NCBI RefSeq assembly: GCF_001700965.1
Contig: NZ_CP016756.1
Coordinates: 1,674,001 to 1,738,000, forward strand
Direction of reading: 5' to 3'
Length of the DNA: 64,000 bases
Origin: Stenotrophomonas nitritireducens
GTDB taxonomy: Bacteria > Pseudomonadota > Gammaproteobacteria > Xanthomonadales > Xanthomonadaceae
The notes beneath the pieces are model-generated. The model was given only the letters and a program-made list of their open reading frames with translations, had not been told where the DNA came from and searched no databases. The stretch's first letter is position 1; every line of letters begins with the position of its first letter. The translations under genes and the position numbers were made by a program. Positions 25,230-33,986 of the stretch are shown in pieces.

Positions 25230-28178
25230 GCGGGTCTGCTCCAGCAGCACCAGGATCTGTTCCAACGGCATCGGCCGGCCCAGCAGGTAGCCCTGCACCT
25301 GGTCACAGCCATGCGCGGCCAGCCAGCGCCGCTGGCCTTCGGTTTCCACGCCTTCGGCAATCACCGACAAGCCCATGCTGTGGCCCAGCGACAGCAGCGC
25401 ACGGCAGATGGCGGCGTTGCGTGGGTTGCTTTCCACGTCGGTGACGAAACCGCGGTCGATCTTCAACGAGTCCAGCGGCAGATGCTGCAGGTAGGACATG
25501 CTGGAGAAGCCGGTACCAAAATCGTCCAGCGCCACGCCCACGCCGTTGGCATGCAGATGGCCAAGGGTCTGCAGGGCCTGGGTCGGGTTGCGCATCAGCA
25601 CGCTCTCGGTGAGTTCCATCTGCAGCGCGCCGCGGGCCAGGCCATGGTCCTGCATGGCGCGGCTGAATTCACCGACCAGATCACTGTTGAACAACTGCAC
25701 TGCCGAGACGTTCACCGCGATCGGCAGGTGCTGCCAGCCGGCAGCGGACAACTGCTGCTGCGCGCGTGCAGCCGCGTGGATGACCCAACGGCCCAGCGCG
25801 ATGATCAGGCCGGTGTCTTCGCACAGCTGGATGAAGTCGGCCGGCGGAATGAAGCTGCCGTCCGCCTGCGGCCAGCGCAGCAAGGCCTCCAGCGCCACCG
25901 GGCTGCCCTCGGCCGCATCCATGATGGGCTGGAAGTGAAGGATGAACTCGCCGCGGTCGATCGCGATATGGATGCGCCCGGCCAACTGCAGGCGTTCGGT
26001 GTAATGGGCCGCCATGCCTGCATTGAAGTGCAGCAGGGCCACGCCGCTCTCGCGCGCGGCATGCGCGGCCTGCGCCGCCCGCCCCAGCACCTGCTCGGCC
26101 AGTTCGCCATCGATCGGGCAGCTGGCCACGCCGATGCGCGCTTCCAGCTGGTGATAGGTGTCGCGGCCACGGATTGGCTCGGCTACCGCCGCCATCAGCG
26201 CATCCAGTGCCAGCTGCGGATCACGCTCGCCTTCAATGGCCAGCACGAAATCCTCGGCCGGCTGGTGCGCCAGCAGGCCATAACGTGCGGCCAACCCGCC
26301 CAGCCGCACCGACACCGCGCGCAGCGCTTCCTCACCGGCATCGCGCCCCAGGGTATCGGTGATCATCTGCAGGCCACGCAGCTGCACGTGGGCGATGGTG
26401 TAGCCGCGGCTGCCGGCGTCCAGCCGCTCGGAAAGCGCACGCACGGTCAACAGGCCGGTGCCGGCATGGTGACTGGCGCGGTAGGCCAGCTCGTTCTCGT
26501 AGCGCAGCCGCTGGCTGACATCCTCGGCCAGCACCAGGCAGGCATTGCGGCCGGCAAATTCCAGCTTGGCGAAGTGCCCCTGCACATGGAACGCACTGCC
26601 GTCCTTGCGCAGGTGGGTGCTGACTTCCAGCCCCAACAAGTCACCGTTCAAGGCGCGGCCGGCGCTCTGCCGGATCTCGTCCCATTCCACCGCAGGACGG
26701 ATATCCAGGATCGACATCGCCAGGAATTCATCGCGGCTGTAGCCGTACTGGTCGATCGCGGCCTGGTTCACTTCCAGAAAGCGCAGGGTGACCAGGTCGA
26801 AGATCCAGAACGGTGCCGGGTTGCGGTCGAACACCAGCCGGAACTGCCGTTGTGCCTCCTGCGCGCGCGCCTCGGTGCTGACCCGCTCGCTGATATCCAC
26901 CACCGCGCCCGCCAGCCGCTTGCTGTCTCCAACGTCGTCCACCAGCTCGCCGCGCGCGGACAGCCAGCGCAGTGAGCCATCACCGCTGCGCAGCCGGAAC
27001 ATCGCGTTCAAGGCGCTGGTGCCGGCCAGCGCGCGCGTCAGCATGTCCTTCAACCAGGCGCGATCTTCCTCATGCACCCGCGCCAGAAACCCCTCCAGCG
27101 TGGTACTGCGCCCGGACAGGCTCAACATCTGCTGGGTCAGCGCCGACCAGTACACGATCGGCTTTGCGCCGTGGATGGACCAGGTGCCGACCTTGCCCAC
27201 TTCATGCGCCAGCGCCAGCTCGGCATTGCCTGCCAGCAGCTCTTCGCTGAGTTGCTGCTGGTGGCGGGTGCTGCGGCCAACCCGGTACAGCAGGTAGGCA
27301 AAACCGGCCAGATACAGCAGATAGACGCCGATCGAGGCGTACAGCAGCAGATACCAGCCAGCCATCACTTCCTGGTAGGACAGCGAGGCGAACAGGCTCA
27401 AGGGGAAATCGGTGGGCACGCTTACCGCGGCGATGCGCCGCTGGCCATCGTAGGGGCTGATCACCACGCCCTGCTGGATCACCTCCGGCGAGGGTGGCAG
27501 GATCTTCATCGGCCGCGCCAGCTTGTTGCCCACCAGTTTGCCGGGGTCACGGCTGTGGGCGAGCAACTGGCCGTAGCGGTTGCCGATGGAGGCGGTGCCA
27601 TCGCGCCCCAGATCCAGGCCACTGACCACTTCCTGGAATGCACCCAGCCGCACCCGCGTCAACAGCCACTGGCCGGGCTGCACCTGCAGTGCTGCACGCA
27701 GCACCCAGTGCTGGTCGGGCATCTGCTCCAGCGCGCCCAGATACAGACCGCCACTGAGCAGGCGGTTCTCCGCGATCACCCAACTCTGCAGGGTGGGATC
27801 CCCCGCACCGGACGAGACCGGCGTGCCGCGATCATCCACCAAGGTGATCGAGACCAGATCCTGGTTGCGCTGCAATACCCCGCGCAGGCTGGCCTCAAAC
27901 AAGGCAGGCGCCTGGGCAGGCACCTGCCGGTAGTATTCCCTGCAGTCACTGGCGCTGCCGCGCAGGGCGCGTTCCCAGGTGACCAGCTGCGCGCGCAGCA
28001 GGCGGCTGCTGCCGCTGGCAAGCGCCATCGACTGCCGCTGCGCTGCCTCCATGCGGCTGTTGCGGTCGTTCCACAGCATCGTGATCAGGGCGCCGGCAAG
28101 CAGCAAGCCCACCACCACTCCGGCAATGACCATGACCCGCAATGGATGCGCCGGCGTTCTCGTCACCGGTTCGTCCAA
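25221..28178 (-). CDS. Membrane-anchored PAS-(degenerate GGDEF)-EAL cyclic di-GMP phosphodiesterase
   Basis: The 985-residue protein has a membrane helix near residues 15-36, a periplasmic Cache-like sensor (40-270), a second helix (about 275-300), two PAS domains (about 325-430 and 440-560), a GGDEF-like domain (570-715) and an EAL domain (725-980). The GGDEF site reads QPAEDF, so it cannot make c-di-GMP. The EAL domain is intact: EALLRW, NVSAVQLFN, MELTES, DDFGTGFSS, LKIDRGFV and EGVETEGQ. It should hydrolyse c-di-GMP in response to a periplasmic signal. The start is uncertain: TTG at 28178 is used here, with GTG at 28166 and ATG at 28133 as alternatives. Confidence 0.9.
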   Translation of the reverse strand: MDEPVTRTPAHPLRVMVIAGVVVGLLLAGALITMLWNDRNSRMEAAQRQSMALASGSSRLLRAQLVTWERALRGSASDCREYYRQVPAQAPALFEASLRGVLQRNQDLVSITLVDDRGTPVSSGAGDPTLQSWVIAENRLLSGGLYLGALEQMPDQHWVLRAALQVQPGQWLLTRVRLGAFQEVVSGLDLGRDGTASIGNRYGQLLAHSRDPGKLVGNKLARPMKILPPSPEVIQQGVVISPYDGQRRIAAVSVPTDFPLSLFASLSYQEVMAGWYLLLYASIGVYLLYLAGFAYLLYRVGRSTRHQQQLSEELLAGNAELALAHEVGKVGTWSIHGAKPIVYWSALTQQMLSLSGRSTTLEGFLARVHEEDRAWLKDMLTRALAGTSALNAMFRLRSGDGSLRWLSARGELVDDVGDSKRLAGAVVDISERVSTEARAQEAQRQFRLVFDRNPAPFWIFDLVTLRFLEVNQAAIDQYGYSRDEFLAMSILDIRPAVEWDEIRQSAGRALNGDLLGLEVSTHLRKDGSAFHVQGHFAKLEFAGRNACLVLAEDVSQRLRYENELAYRASHHAGTGLLTVRALSERLDAGSRGYTIAHVQLRGLQMITDTLGRDAGEEALRAVSVRLGGLAARYGLLAHQPAEDFVLAIEGERDPQLALDALMAAVAEPIRGRDTYHQLEARIGVASCPIDGELAEQVLGRAAQAAHAARESGVALLHFNAGMAAHYTERLQLAGRIHIAIDRGEFILHFQPIMDAAEGSPVALEALLRWPQADGSFIPPADFIQLCEDTGLIIALGRWVIHAAARAQQQLSAAGWQHLPIAVNVSAVQLFNSDLVGEFSRAMQDHGLARGALQMELTESVLMRNPTQALQTLGHLHANGVGVALDDFGTGFSSMSYLQHLPLDSLKIDRGFVTDVESNPRNAAICRALLSLGHSMGLSVIAEGVETEGQRRWLAAHGCDQVQGYLLGRPMPLEQILVLLEQTRSA

Positions 28179-28487
28179 CGTATCAGTAGGGGATCAGCTG
28201 GCATTGCGTATGTTGGTCCTGGCATCTCTACAACTAGGAGCCGTCAGGTGGGGACCTGCAACGGCTGCATGCGAACACCACATACTCCGCACTGCCGCTG
28301 TCTCCCCAGACACCATCCACAGCACGTTCTCTCAAGCATGCAGCACAACTACCGTCGGCGTGAAGAGTTCGTAATCAATTTTCTCGCATTCCCCGCACTT
28401 GTGCACATTCGTCAAGTGCCAGAATCGATATCTTTATGAACGGGGTTCGAGGTCTAGACTTGTCGCACCTACCCTCCGGATACCGTC
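28179..28487. other. 309-base gap between divergent genes, no gene seen
   Basis: This interval separates the EAL gene from the divergent M13 peptidase gene and must carry both promoters. The half nearest the peptidase (28360-28440) is AT-richer than its surroundings. I find no convincing -35/-10 pair, repeat or small gene. Confidence 0.5.
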
Positions 28488-30593
28488 ATGGTCCTGCAAC
28501 GTTCTTTCCTGGCACTGGCAATCGGCGCCGCGCTCACGCTCAGCGGCTGCAACAAGGAGGCAGACAACAGCGCTTCTGCTGACAGCAACGCGCCCGCCAA
28601 ACCCGCCACCGCCGCCAAACCGCAACTGGGCAGCTTCGGGTTTGATGCCGATGGCATGGACCGCAGCGTCGCTGCCGGCGACAACTTCTTCGATTTCGCC
28701 AATGGCCAGTGGGTGCAGCGCACCGAGATTCCGGCCGACCGTTCCAACTATGGCAGCTTCAATGTGATCGCCGAGAAAACCCTGGCCGACACGCGCAGCA
28801 TCATGGAAGAGGCCGGCAAGGGCGGTGACGGCGAGGTCCGCAAGATCGGCGACTATTACGCCGCGTTCATGGACGAAGCCGGTATCGAGGCACGCGGTAC
28901 CGCGCCGGTGCAGCCCGAGCTGCAGGCCATTGCCGGCATCGCCGACAAGCAGGCGCTGGCCAAGGCACTGGGCGCAGGCATGCGCGCCGACGTGGATCTG
29001 CTCAATGCCACCAACTTCTATACCCCGCACCTGTTCGGCGTGTGGGTATCGGTGGACCTGCTGCAACCGGACCGCAACGCGCCCTACCTGGTGCAGGGCG
29101 GCCTGGGCATGCCCGACCGCGACTTCTATCTGCAGGGCGGCCGCATGGCCGAGATGCGCAAAGCCTATGAGGCGTATGTCGCCCAGTTGCTGACGCTGGC
29201 CGGCGACAAGGACGCTGCGGCCAAGGCCGCGCGCATCGTCGCGCTGGAAACCAAGATCGCCCAGGCCCACGCCACCCAGGAAGAAACCAACGACGTGCAG
29301 AAGGGCGCCAATGCCTGGAAGCAGGCCGACCTGGCCGGCAAGGCGCCGGGCATGGACTGGAATGCCTTCCTGGACGGCGCCAAGCTCGGTGCGCAGCAGG
29401 ACTTCATCGTCTGGCAGCCGAAGGCGGTGGCCGGCCTGTCCAAGCTGGTGGCCAGCGAGCCACTGGATGTGTGGAAGGACTACATGACCTTCCATGCACT
29501 GGATGAGGCCGCCGTCTATCTGCCCAAGGCCTTTGCCGATGCCCGCTTCGCCTTCCACGGCACTGCGATGAGCGGCACCCCGCAGCAGAGTGATCGCTGG
29601 AAGCGCGCGGTAGCCGACACCAATACCGCGCTTGGCGAAGCGGTGGGCAAGATCTATGTCGAGCGCCATTTCGACGCCACCACCAAGGCCCGCGCCGATG
29701 AAATGGCCAGGAACATCATCGCCGCGTTCGCCAAGCGCATCGACGCACTGGAATGGATGTCACCGGAAACCAAGGCGCACGCCAAGGCCAAGGTTGCCGG
29801 GCTCAAGGTGGACATGGGCTACCCCAGCAAGTGGCGTGACTACAGCGCGCTGGAGGTGAAGCGCGACGATGCACTGGGCAATGCCCAGCGTGCCTCGCTG
29901 TTTGAATACCAGCGCAATATCGCCAAGCTCGGCCAGCCGGTCGACCACAGCGAGTGGGCGATGCTGCCGCAGACCATCAATGCGATGAACGTGCCGCTGG
30001 AGAACCGTCTGGTGTTCCCGGCCGCCATCCTGCAGCCGCCGTTCTTCGATGGCGCCGCCGATGATGCGATCAACTACGGCGCCATTGGTGCGGTGATCGG
30101 CCACGAAATCAGCCATGGCTTCGACAATGCCGGCGCGCTGTTCGATGAAACCGGCAAGCTGCACAACTGGTGGACGGCCGATGACCTGAAAAAATTCAAC
30201 GCCGCTGGCGACGCGCTGGCGATGCAGTTCGACAGCTACGAGCCGTTCCCGGGCGTGCACGTCAACGGTCGCCTGACCTTGGGCGAGAACATCGCCGACG
30301 TTGCCGGCCTTGGCACCGCCTATGACGCGTACCGGCTGTCATTGCAGGGCAAGCAGGAGCAGACGCTGGAAGGCTTCACCCCGGACCAGCGCTTCTTCCT
30401 CGGTTTTGCCCAGGCCTGGCGCAGCAAGGCGCGTGAGCAGGCGCTGCGCAATTCACTGCTGACCAATGTGCACGCACCGGGCCAGTTCCGTGCGCTGACC
30501 GTGCGCAACGTCGACGCGTGGTACCCGGCATTCGAGGTCAAGCAAGGGCAGAAGCTGTATCTGGCGCCGGAGCAGCGGGTAAAGGTCTGGTAA
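28488..30593 (+). CDS. M13-family zinc metallopeptidase (neprilysin/PepO-like), lipoprotein
   Basis: The 701-residue precursor has a lipoprotein signal with lipobox LTLSGC (Cys21), so it is likely anchored in the periplasm or outer membrane. The zinc site is HEISHGFD (His539, Glu540, His543) with the third ligand Glu600 in GENIADVAG, and NAFYNP-like substrate wording appears as NVPLENRLVFPAAILQPPFF. The C-terminus ends in the family-typical VKVW. M13 enzymes cut small peptides. Length is full. Xanthomonads carry several paralogues. A hairpin terminator and a SMAG pair follow. Confidence 0.93.
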   Translation: MVLQRSFLALAIGAALTLSGCNKEADNSASADSNAPAKPATAAKPQLGSFGFDADGMDRSVAAGDNFFDFANGQWVQRTEIPADRSNYGSFNVIAEKTLADTRSIMEEAGKGGDGEVRKIGDYYAAFMDEAGIEARGTAPVQPELQAIAGIADKQALAKALGAGMRADVDLLNATNFYTPHLFGVWVSVDLLQPDRNAPYLVQGGLGMPDRDFYLQGGRMAEMRKAYEAYVAQLLTLAGDKDAAAKAARIVALETKIAQAHATQEETNDVQKGANAWKQADLAGKAPGMDWNAFLDGAKLGAQQDFIVWQPKAVAGLSKLVASEPLDVWKDYMTFHALDEAAVYLPKAFADARFAFHGTAMSGTPQQSDRWKRAVADTNTALGEAVGKIYVERHFDATTKARADEMARNIIAAFAKRIDALEWMSPETKAHAKAKVAGLKVDMGYPSKWRDYSALEVKRDDALGNAQRASLFEYQRNIAKLGQPVDHSEWAMLPQTINAMNVPLENRLVFPAAILQPPFFDGAADDAINYGAIGAVIGHEISHGFDNAGALFDETGKLHNWWTADDLKKFNAAGDALAMQFDSYEPFPGVHVNGRLTLGENIADVAGLGTAYDAYRLSLQGKQEQTLEGFTPDQRFFLGFAQAWRSKAREQALRNSLLTNVHAPGQFRALTVRNVDAWYPAFEVKQGQKLYLAPEQRVKVW

Positions 30594-30620
30594 CAGGATG
30601 CGCGTTTGATTTGTGGAAGC

Positions 30621-30644
30621 AGGCGCCGATGGCGCCTGTTTTCT
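30621..30644 (+). terminator. Terminator after M13 peptidase
   Basis: AGGCGCC-GAT-GGCGCCT is a perfect 7-bp stem followed by GTTTTCT, 27 bases after the stop codon. An outer GAAGCA/TGCTTC pair could lengthen it. Confidence 0.75.
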
Positions 30645-30658
30645 GCTTCATGTTTCCT

Positions 30659-30726
30659 GTAGTGCCGAGCCATGCTCGGCAGAAGCCTTACCGGTAATGC
30701 CCCTGCCGAGCATGGCTCGGCACTAC
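30659..30726. repeat. SMAG repeat pair
   Basis: Forward hairpin from 30659 (GTAGTGCCGAGCC) and inverted partner ending GGCTCGGCACTAC at 30726, joined by the common AGAAGCCTTACCGGTAATGC linker. Located between convergent genes. Confidence 0.9.
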
Positions 30727-30737
30727 ACACGCGTTGG

Positions 30738-31664
30738 TCAGGCCCGCTCAGGCCAGGCAGACAGCACCGCCGGGTCCTGCCCTACCCGTTTGCAGGCGCG
30801 GGTCGAGATGCCGTCGTTCAGGGCGATCCGGAACAACGGCGCCACGCTGCGCAGCACCCGTGCCGCCACCACCGACTGCAACTGCTGGCCACGGCTGCGT
30901 CCGAGCAGCTGCACTGCCCAGTCCGGCAGCAAGGCCGCACCGGCAGCCAGAAACACATCGCGCGACACCCCTGGCAACGGCACCGGCAGGCGCACCTCGC
31001 TGAGCACGTCCAGCACTTCGCGCGAACGCGCGTCCATGTTCAACTCGGCCTGCTGCGACTGGAAGTACGCACGCACCTGCGCTTCGCTGGCCGGCACATC
31101 ACGCGCGCCCAAGGCCTCGGCCACACGCCGGTACTCGTCGTAATAACGGTCGGCAATGGCCGCCGGCACCTCGCGGCAATAACGCCGGCAGCCTTCCAGA
31201 AAACCATAGGCTTCGGTGACATGCACCCAGGTCAGCAACTGCGGATCATCCGCAGCATAGGTACGGCCATCGGGCAGCGTGCCTACCACCTGGGCGTGAA
31301 TCCGCCGCACCTTGGCGATCAGCTTCTCGACCTCGGCCACCGGTGCATAACTGGTGCCGGCGACAAAACTGGTGGTGCGGCGCAGCCGCCCGACCAGATC
31401 CTCGCGGAAGTTGGAATGGTCATAAACGCCGGCCAGCGCGCGCGGGTGCAGCAGCTGCAGCATCAGCGCGCACAGCCCGCCTGCCAGCATGCCGGGGAAT
31501 TCGGAATGAATACGCCAGGTGACGCTGCCCGGGCCGAACCAGCCCGGATCGCCCAGCGGCGTGTCGTATTCCACGCCATTCTGGTTACGTGGAAAGGCAT
31601 CCAGCACCCAGCGGCGGATGTGGGCGGTGGCGGCGGCGGAAACGGGACTGAACAGGGATGACAT
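30738..31664 (-). CDS. Oxygenase MpaB/DUF2236 family protein
   Basis: The 308-residue protein matches the DUF2236 (latex-clearing-protein-like, MpaB) family: DPGWFGPGSVTWRIHSEFPG, LLHPRALAGVYDHSNFREDL and WVHVTEAYGFLEGCRRYC. The conserved HP and late His residues are the expected heme ligands in characterised relatives. Members include the mycophenolic acid pathway oxygenase and rubber oxygenase Lcp, but most bacterial ones have no known substrate. The start at 31664 is chosen by family fit; the frame is open to 31784. No signal peptide. Confidence 0.82.
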   Translation of the reverse strand: MSSLFSPVSAAATAHIRRWVLDAFPRNQNGVEYDTPLGDPGWFGPGSVTWRIHSEFPGMLAGGLCALMLQLLHPRALAGVYDHSNFREDLVGRLRRTTSFVAGTSYAPVAEVEKLIAKVRRIHAQVVGTLPDGRTYAADDPQLLTWVHVTEAYGFLEGCRRYCREVPAAIADRYYDEYRRVAEALGARDVPASEAQVRAYFQSQQAELNMDARSREVLDVLSEVRLPVPLPGVSRDVFLAAGAALLPDWAVQLLGRSRGQQLQSVVAARVLRSVAPLFRIALNDGISTRACKRVGQDPAVLSAWPERA

Positions 31665-31995
31665 GGCGCCTATCCTACCGTCCCGGCTGCGCAGCTGGCC
31701 GGCCTGAGCGCTTGATCCGGCTGCTGTACAGCCACCATCAAGGCCCAGCGCCGGGTCGTGACGCTGCATGTGCAACTGCAGCACGGAATTTCACGGGAAT
31801 TGAAACGTCCTTCATGCTGGGCCATGACGCACCGCAAAAATTTCATGCCCGGATGGCGCCCCGAACGGTAACGACGGCCGCAACTTCGCACCGCCCCCAT
31901 TGCCAAGCCGCCCGAAAGTGCTAGAACTGAGCCTGCCTGACCGCTTCAACCTGCATCCGTCGCTCGTTCCAGCAAGTATCTGCAAGGAGCTCAAC
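31665..31995. promoter_or_regulatory. 331-base divergent intergenic region with one candidate sigma-70 promoter
   Basis: No gene is supported here. For the rightward membrane-protein gene, TTGCCA (31900-31905) and TAGAAC (31922-31927) are 16 bases apart, a plausible but imperfect promoter that would give a leader of about 60 bases. A ribosome site AAGGAG lies at 31984-31989. Confidence 0.4.
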
Positions 31996-32598
31996 ATGAT
32001 CGCACTGTTCAAAGGTTTGGGATTGCTGTTGCAAGACAACGAGCTGTACAACAGCCCGTTCGAGAAGCAGGTTGATCATTGGAAAAATCTGAGCGATCAG
32101 CAGATACGCGAGGAAGTGTCGGTGCTGGCCAAGGCCAAGTGCCAGTGGTTGATGGCATCGATCGTGCTGTGGCAGGCCTCGTCGCTGTTGATCCTGGGCC
32201 TGATCACCAACTACCTGTGGCGCGATGACTTCCATATCACCTTCACCCGCGTGGTGATCGTGCTCGGCTCATGGGTGTCAATCCTGTTCGTGATCTGGTT
32301 CATGGCCAATATGTTCGACCACACCGCTGGCTTCGAGCGCTGGATGAAGGCCTTCAACAGCCGCGCCCGGATCAGCTCCGATGCCGACAGCGTGGACGAA
32401 GTGGCCGAAGCGCTGGAGATGGCCAAACATTATCCGGAAGTGCTGGATTACAAGCAGGCCGTCACCAACACCCGCGAGCTGCGCCACGAAGATGTGCGCA
32501 TCATGCGTGAGCTGGGCCGCATGCGGCAGCATTCGGAACTGGTCGGCAAGCTCAACCACATCGGGGACGATGGCTTGCGACTACAACCGGCTTTCTGA
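31996..32598 (+). CDS. Two-helix membrane protein of unknown function
   Basis: The 200-residue protein has a soluble N-terminal part (MIALFKGLGLLLQDNELYNS), two membrane helices (about residues 54-74 and 84-108, with WLMASIVLWQASSLLILGLI and VVIVLGSWVSILFVIWFMAN) and a charged helical C-terminal domain (EVAEALEMAKHYPEVLDYKQ). The start at 31996 follows AAGGAGCTCAAC. I do not recognise a family. The hairpin topology with a cytoplasmic helical tail could suit a regulatory or scaffold role. A perfect 40-bp inverted repeat follows the gene. Confidence 0.7.
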   Translation: MIALFKGLGLLLQDNELYNSPFEKQVDHWKNLSDQQIREEVSVLAKAKCQWLMASIVLWQASSLLILGLITNYLWRDDFHITFTRVVIVLGSWVSILFVIWFMANMFDHTAGFERWMKAFNSRARISSDADSVDEVAEALEMAKHYPEVLDYKQAVTNTRELRHEDVRIMRELGRMRQHSELVGKLNHIGDDGLRLQPAF

Positions 32599-32670
32599 GC
32601 CAGCCGGGGTTTCCTGCTGCGAGTCGCCGCGCTTTGTCGCGGCGATTTTTTTGCGAGCGGTGAGGCTTCC

Positions 32671-32826
32671 CCCCTCTCCCCAACCCCTCTCCCGCAAGGG
32701 GAGAGGGGCTTGAAACTCCGCGAGTTCAAGCTGCACGTGCAACTGCAACTGCAACTGCAGCTGTAGCCCCTCTCCCCTTGCGGGAGAGGGGTTGGGGAGA
32801 GGGGTTGGGGAGAGGGGTTGGGAAGT
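32671..32826. repeat. Perfect 40-bp inverted repeat around an ACTGCA hexamer tract
   Basis: Bases 32671-32710 and 32765-32804 are exact reverse complements (arms of CCCCTCTCCCC and GGGGAGAGGGG type), enclosing 54 bases with GCACGTGC and three AACTGC hexamers. The right arm is extended by further TTGGGGAGAGGGG copies up to 32820. No gene is supported in 32599-32849. Confidence 0.9.
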
Positions 32827-32849
32827 CTGCACAAATGCCCAAGGCCTCC

Positions 32850-33185
32850 TCAACGCCGAATACTCACCTGCTGCGCAAAACCCACCGGCAAGCCATCCAC
32901 CTCCCGCGTATTGCCCACCACCACCACGAAATCCTGAAGCACTTCGCGGCCACAAACTTGGCCATTGCCATCGGCGCGTGAACTGCACTGCTCGCGATAC
33001 AGCTGGTAACCGCAGCGGCCACTGTCACTCTGCAGGCATTGGAAGCGGCTGACGCCGTCGGCCACGGTGGTACGGCTTAGCAGGCTCTGCTCGCCGCTGA
33101 TGCGGGTAATCGAGGTCTGTCCTGCGGGTTCATGGATGCCCAGCATCGACAGCAGGCTGCCAATTAGAACGGTCAGGTAATGCAT
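32850..33185 (-). CDS. Small secreted cysteine-containing protein, function unknown
   Basis: The 111-residue product has a short hydrophobic N-terminus (MHYLTVLIGSLLSMLGI) that may be a signal peptide, then four cysteines (FQCLQSDSGRCGYQLYREQC and NGQVCGREVL) likely to form two disulfides in the periplasm. The start at 33185 follows CCGGAG. It lies 27 bases after the LytTR regulator gene on the same strand, so it is probably the third gene of that operon. No homologous domain recognised. Confidence 0.65.
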   Translation of the reverse strand: MHYLTVLIGSLLSMLGIHEPAGQTSITRISGEQSLLSRTTVADGVSRFQCLQSDSGRCGYQLYREQCSSRADGNGQVCGREVLQDFVVVVGNTREVDGLPVGFAQQVSIRR

Positions 33186-33212
33186 GGCAATACTCCGGCA
33201 GGCGACGCGGCA

Positions 33213-33986
33213 TCACATGCCGCGGAACAGACTCATGAAGGGTTGGCTGACGACCAGGGTTTCACTGCGGTGCTTGAGCCGCAGTACGCCACGACCGTTG
33301 TCTTCGCGGCTCACCGCAGCCACCGCCTTCATGTTGACGATGGTGCCGCGGTGGATCTGGCGAAAACTGGCCGTATCCAGCGCGGCGGCCAGCTCACGCA
33401 GCGAGCTGCGCAGCAGCAGTTCTTCCTCGGCGGTGACCACCACGGTGTATTTGCTGTCGGCGCGGAAATACAACACGTCGTCCAGCATCACCAAGCGGGT
33501 TTCGCGGCCGTTGCTGGCGGTAATCCAGGCCAGCGGCGGTGCGGCCAGCGCGGCGACGGGCTGCCGTGCCAGCTGCTGCAACAGGCGTTCCAGCACACCC
33601 GGGTCGGCATTGCCGGCCTGGCGACGGGCCAGCACACGTTGCCGCGTCGCCAACAGGCGTTCATCGCTGACCGGTTTGAGCAGGTAGTCCACCGCACCCT
33701 GTTCAAACGCGCTGATCGCGTACTGATCGTAGGCGGTGACGAATACCACCTCGGTCTGCGGGCTCAGCTGCTGCAGCGCGCGGGCTACGTCCAGGCCGGT
33801 GATGCCGGGCATGCGGATGTCGAGGAAGGCCAGGTCCGGCTTGTGCGTTTCCAGCGCTTCCAGTGCGGCGGCACCGTCCTCGCATTCGGCCACCACCGCA
33901 AGCTCCGGCCACAGCCGTTGCAGCTGCGCCAGCAGCGCCTGGCGCAGCAGCGGCTCGTCTTCGGCAATGAGGGCTTCAAGGTGCAT
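33213..33986 (-). CDS. LytR/AlgR-type response regulator with LytTR DNA-binding domain
   Basis: The 257-residue protein has a receiver domain (1-120) with the phosphorylated Asp56 (LAFLDIRMPGITGLDVA) and Lys in YLLKPVSDERL, and a LytTR domain (150-257) with VLYFRADSKYTVVVT and FRQIHRGTIVNMKAVAAVSR. This is the AlgR-like architecture. Its start lies inside the last codons of the cognate kinase (11-base overlap), so the two are translationally coupled. Targets cannot be read from sequence; LytTR proteins often control envelope, exopolysaccharide or peptidase genes. Confidence 0.92.
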   Translation of the reverse strand: MHLEALIAEDEPLLRQALLAQLQRLWPELAVVAECEDGAAALEALETHKPDLAFLDIRMPGITGLDVARALQQLSPQTEVVFVTAYDQYAISAFEQGAVDYLLKPVSDERLLATRQRVLARRQAGNADPGVLERLLQQLARQPVAALAAPPLAWITASNGRETRLVMLDDVLYFRADSKYTVVVTAEEELLLRSSLRELAAALDTASFRQIHRGTIVNMKAVAAVSREDNGRGVLRLKHRSETLVVSQPFMSLFRGM

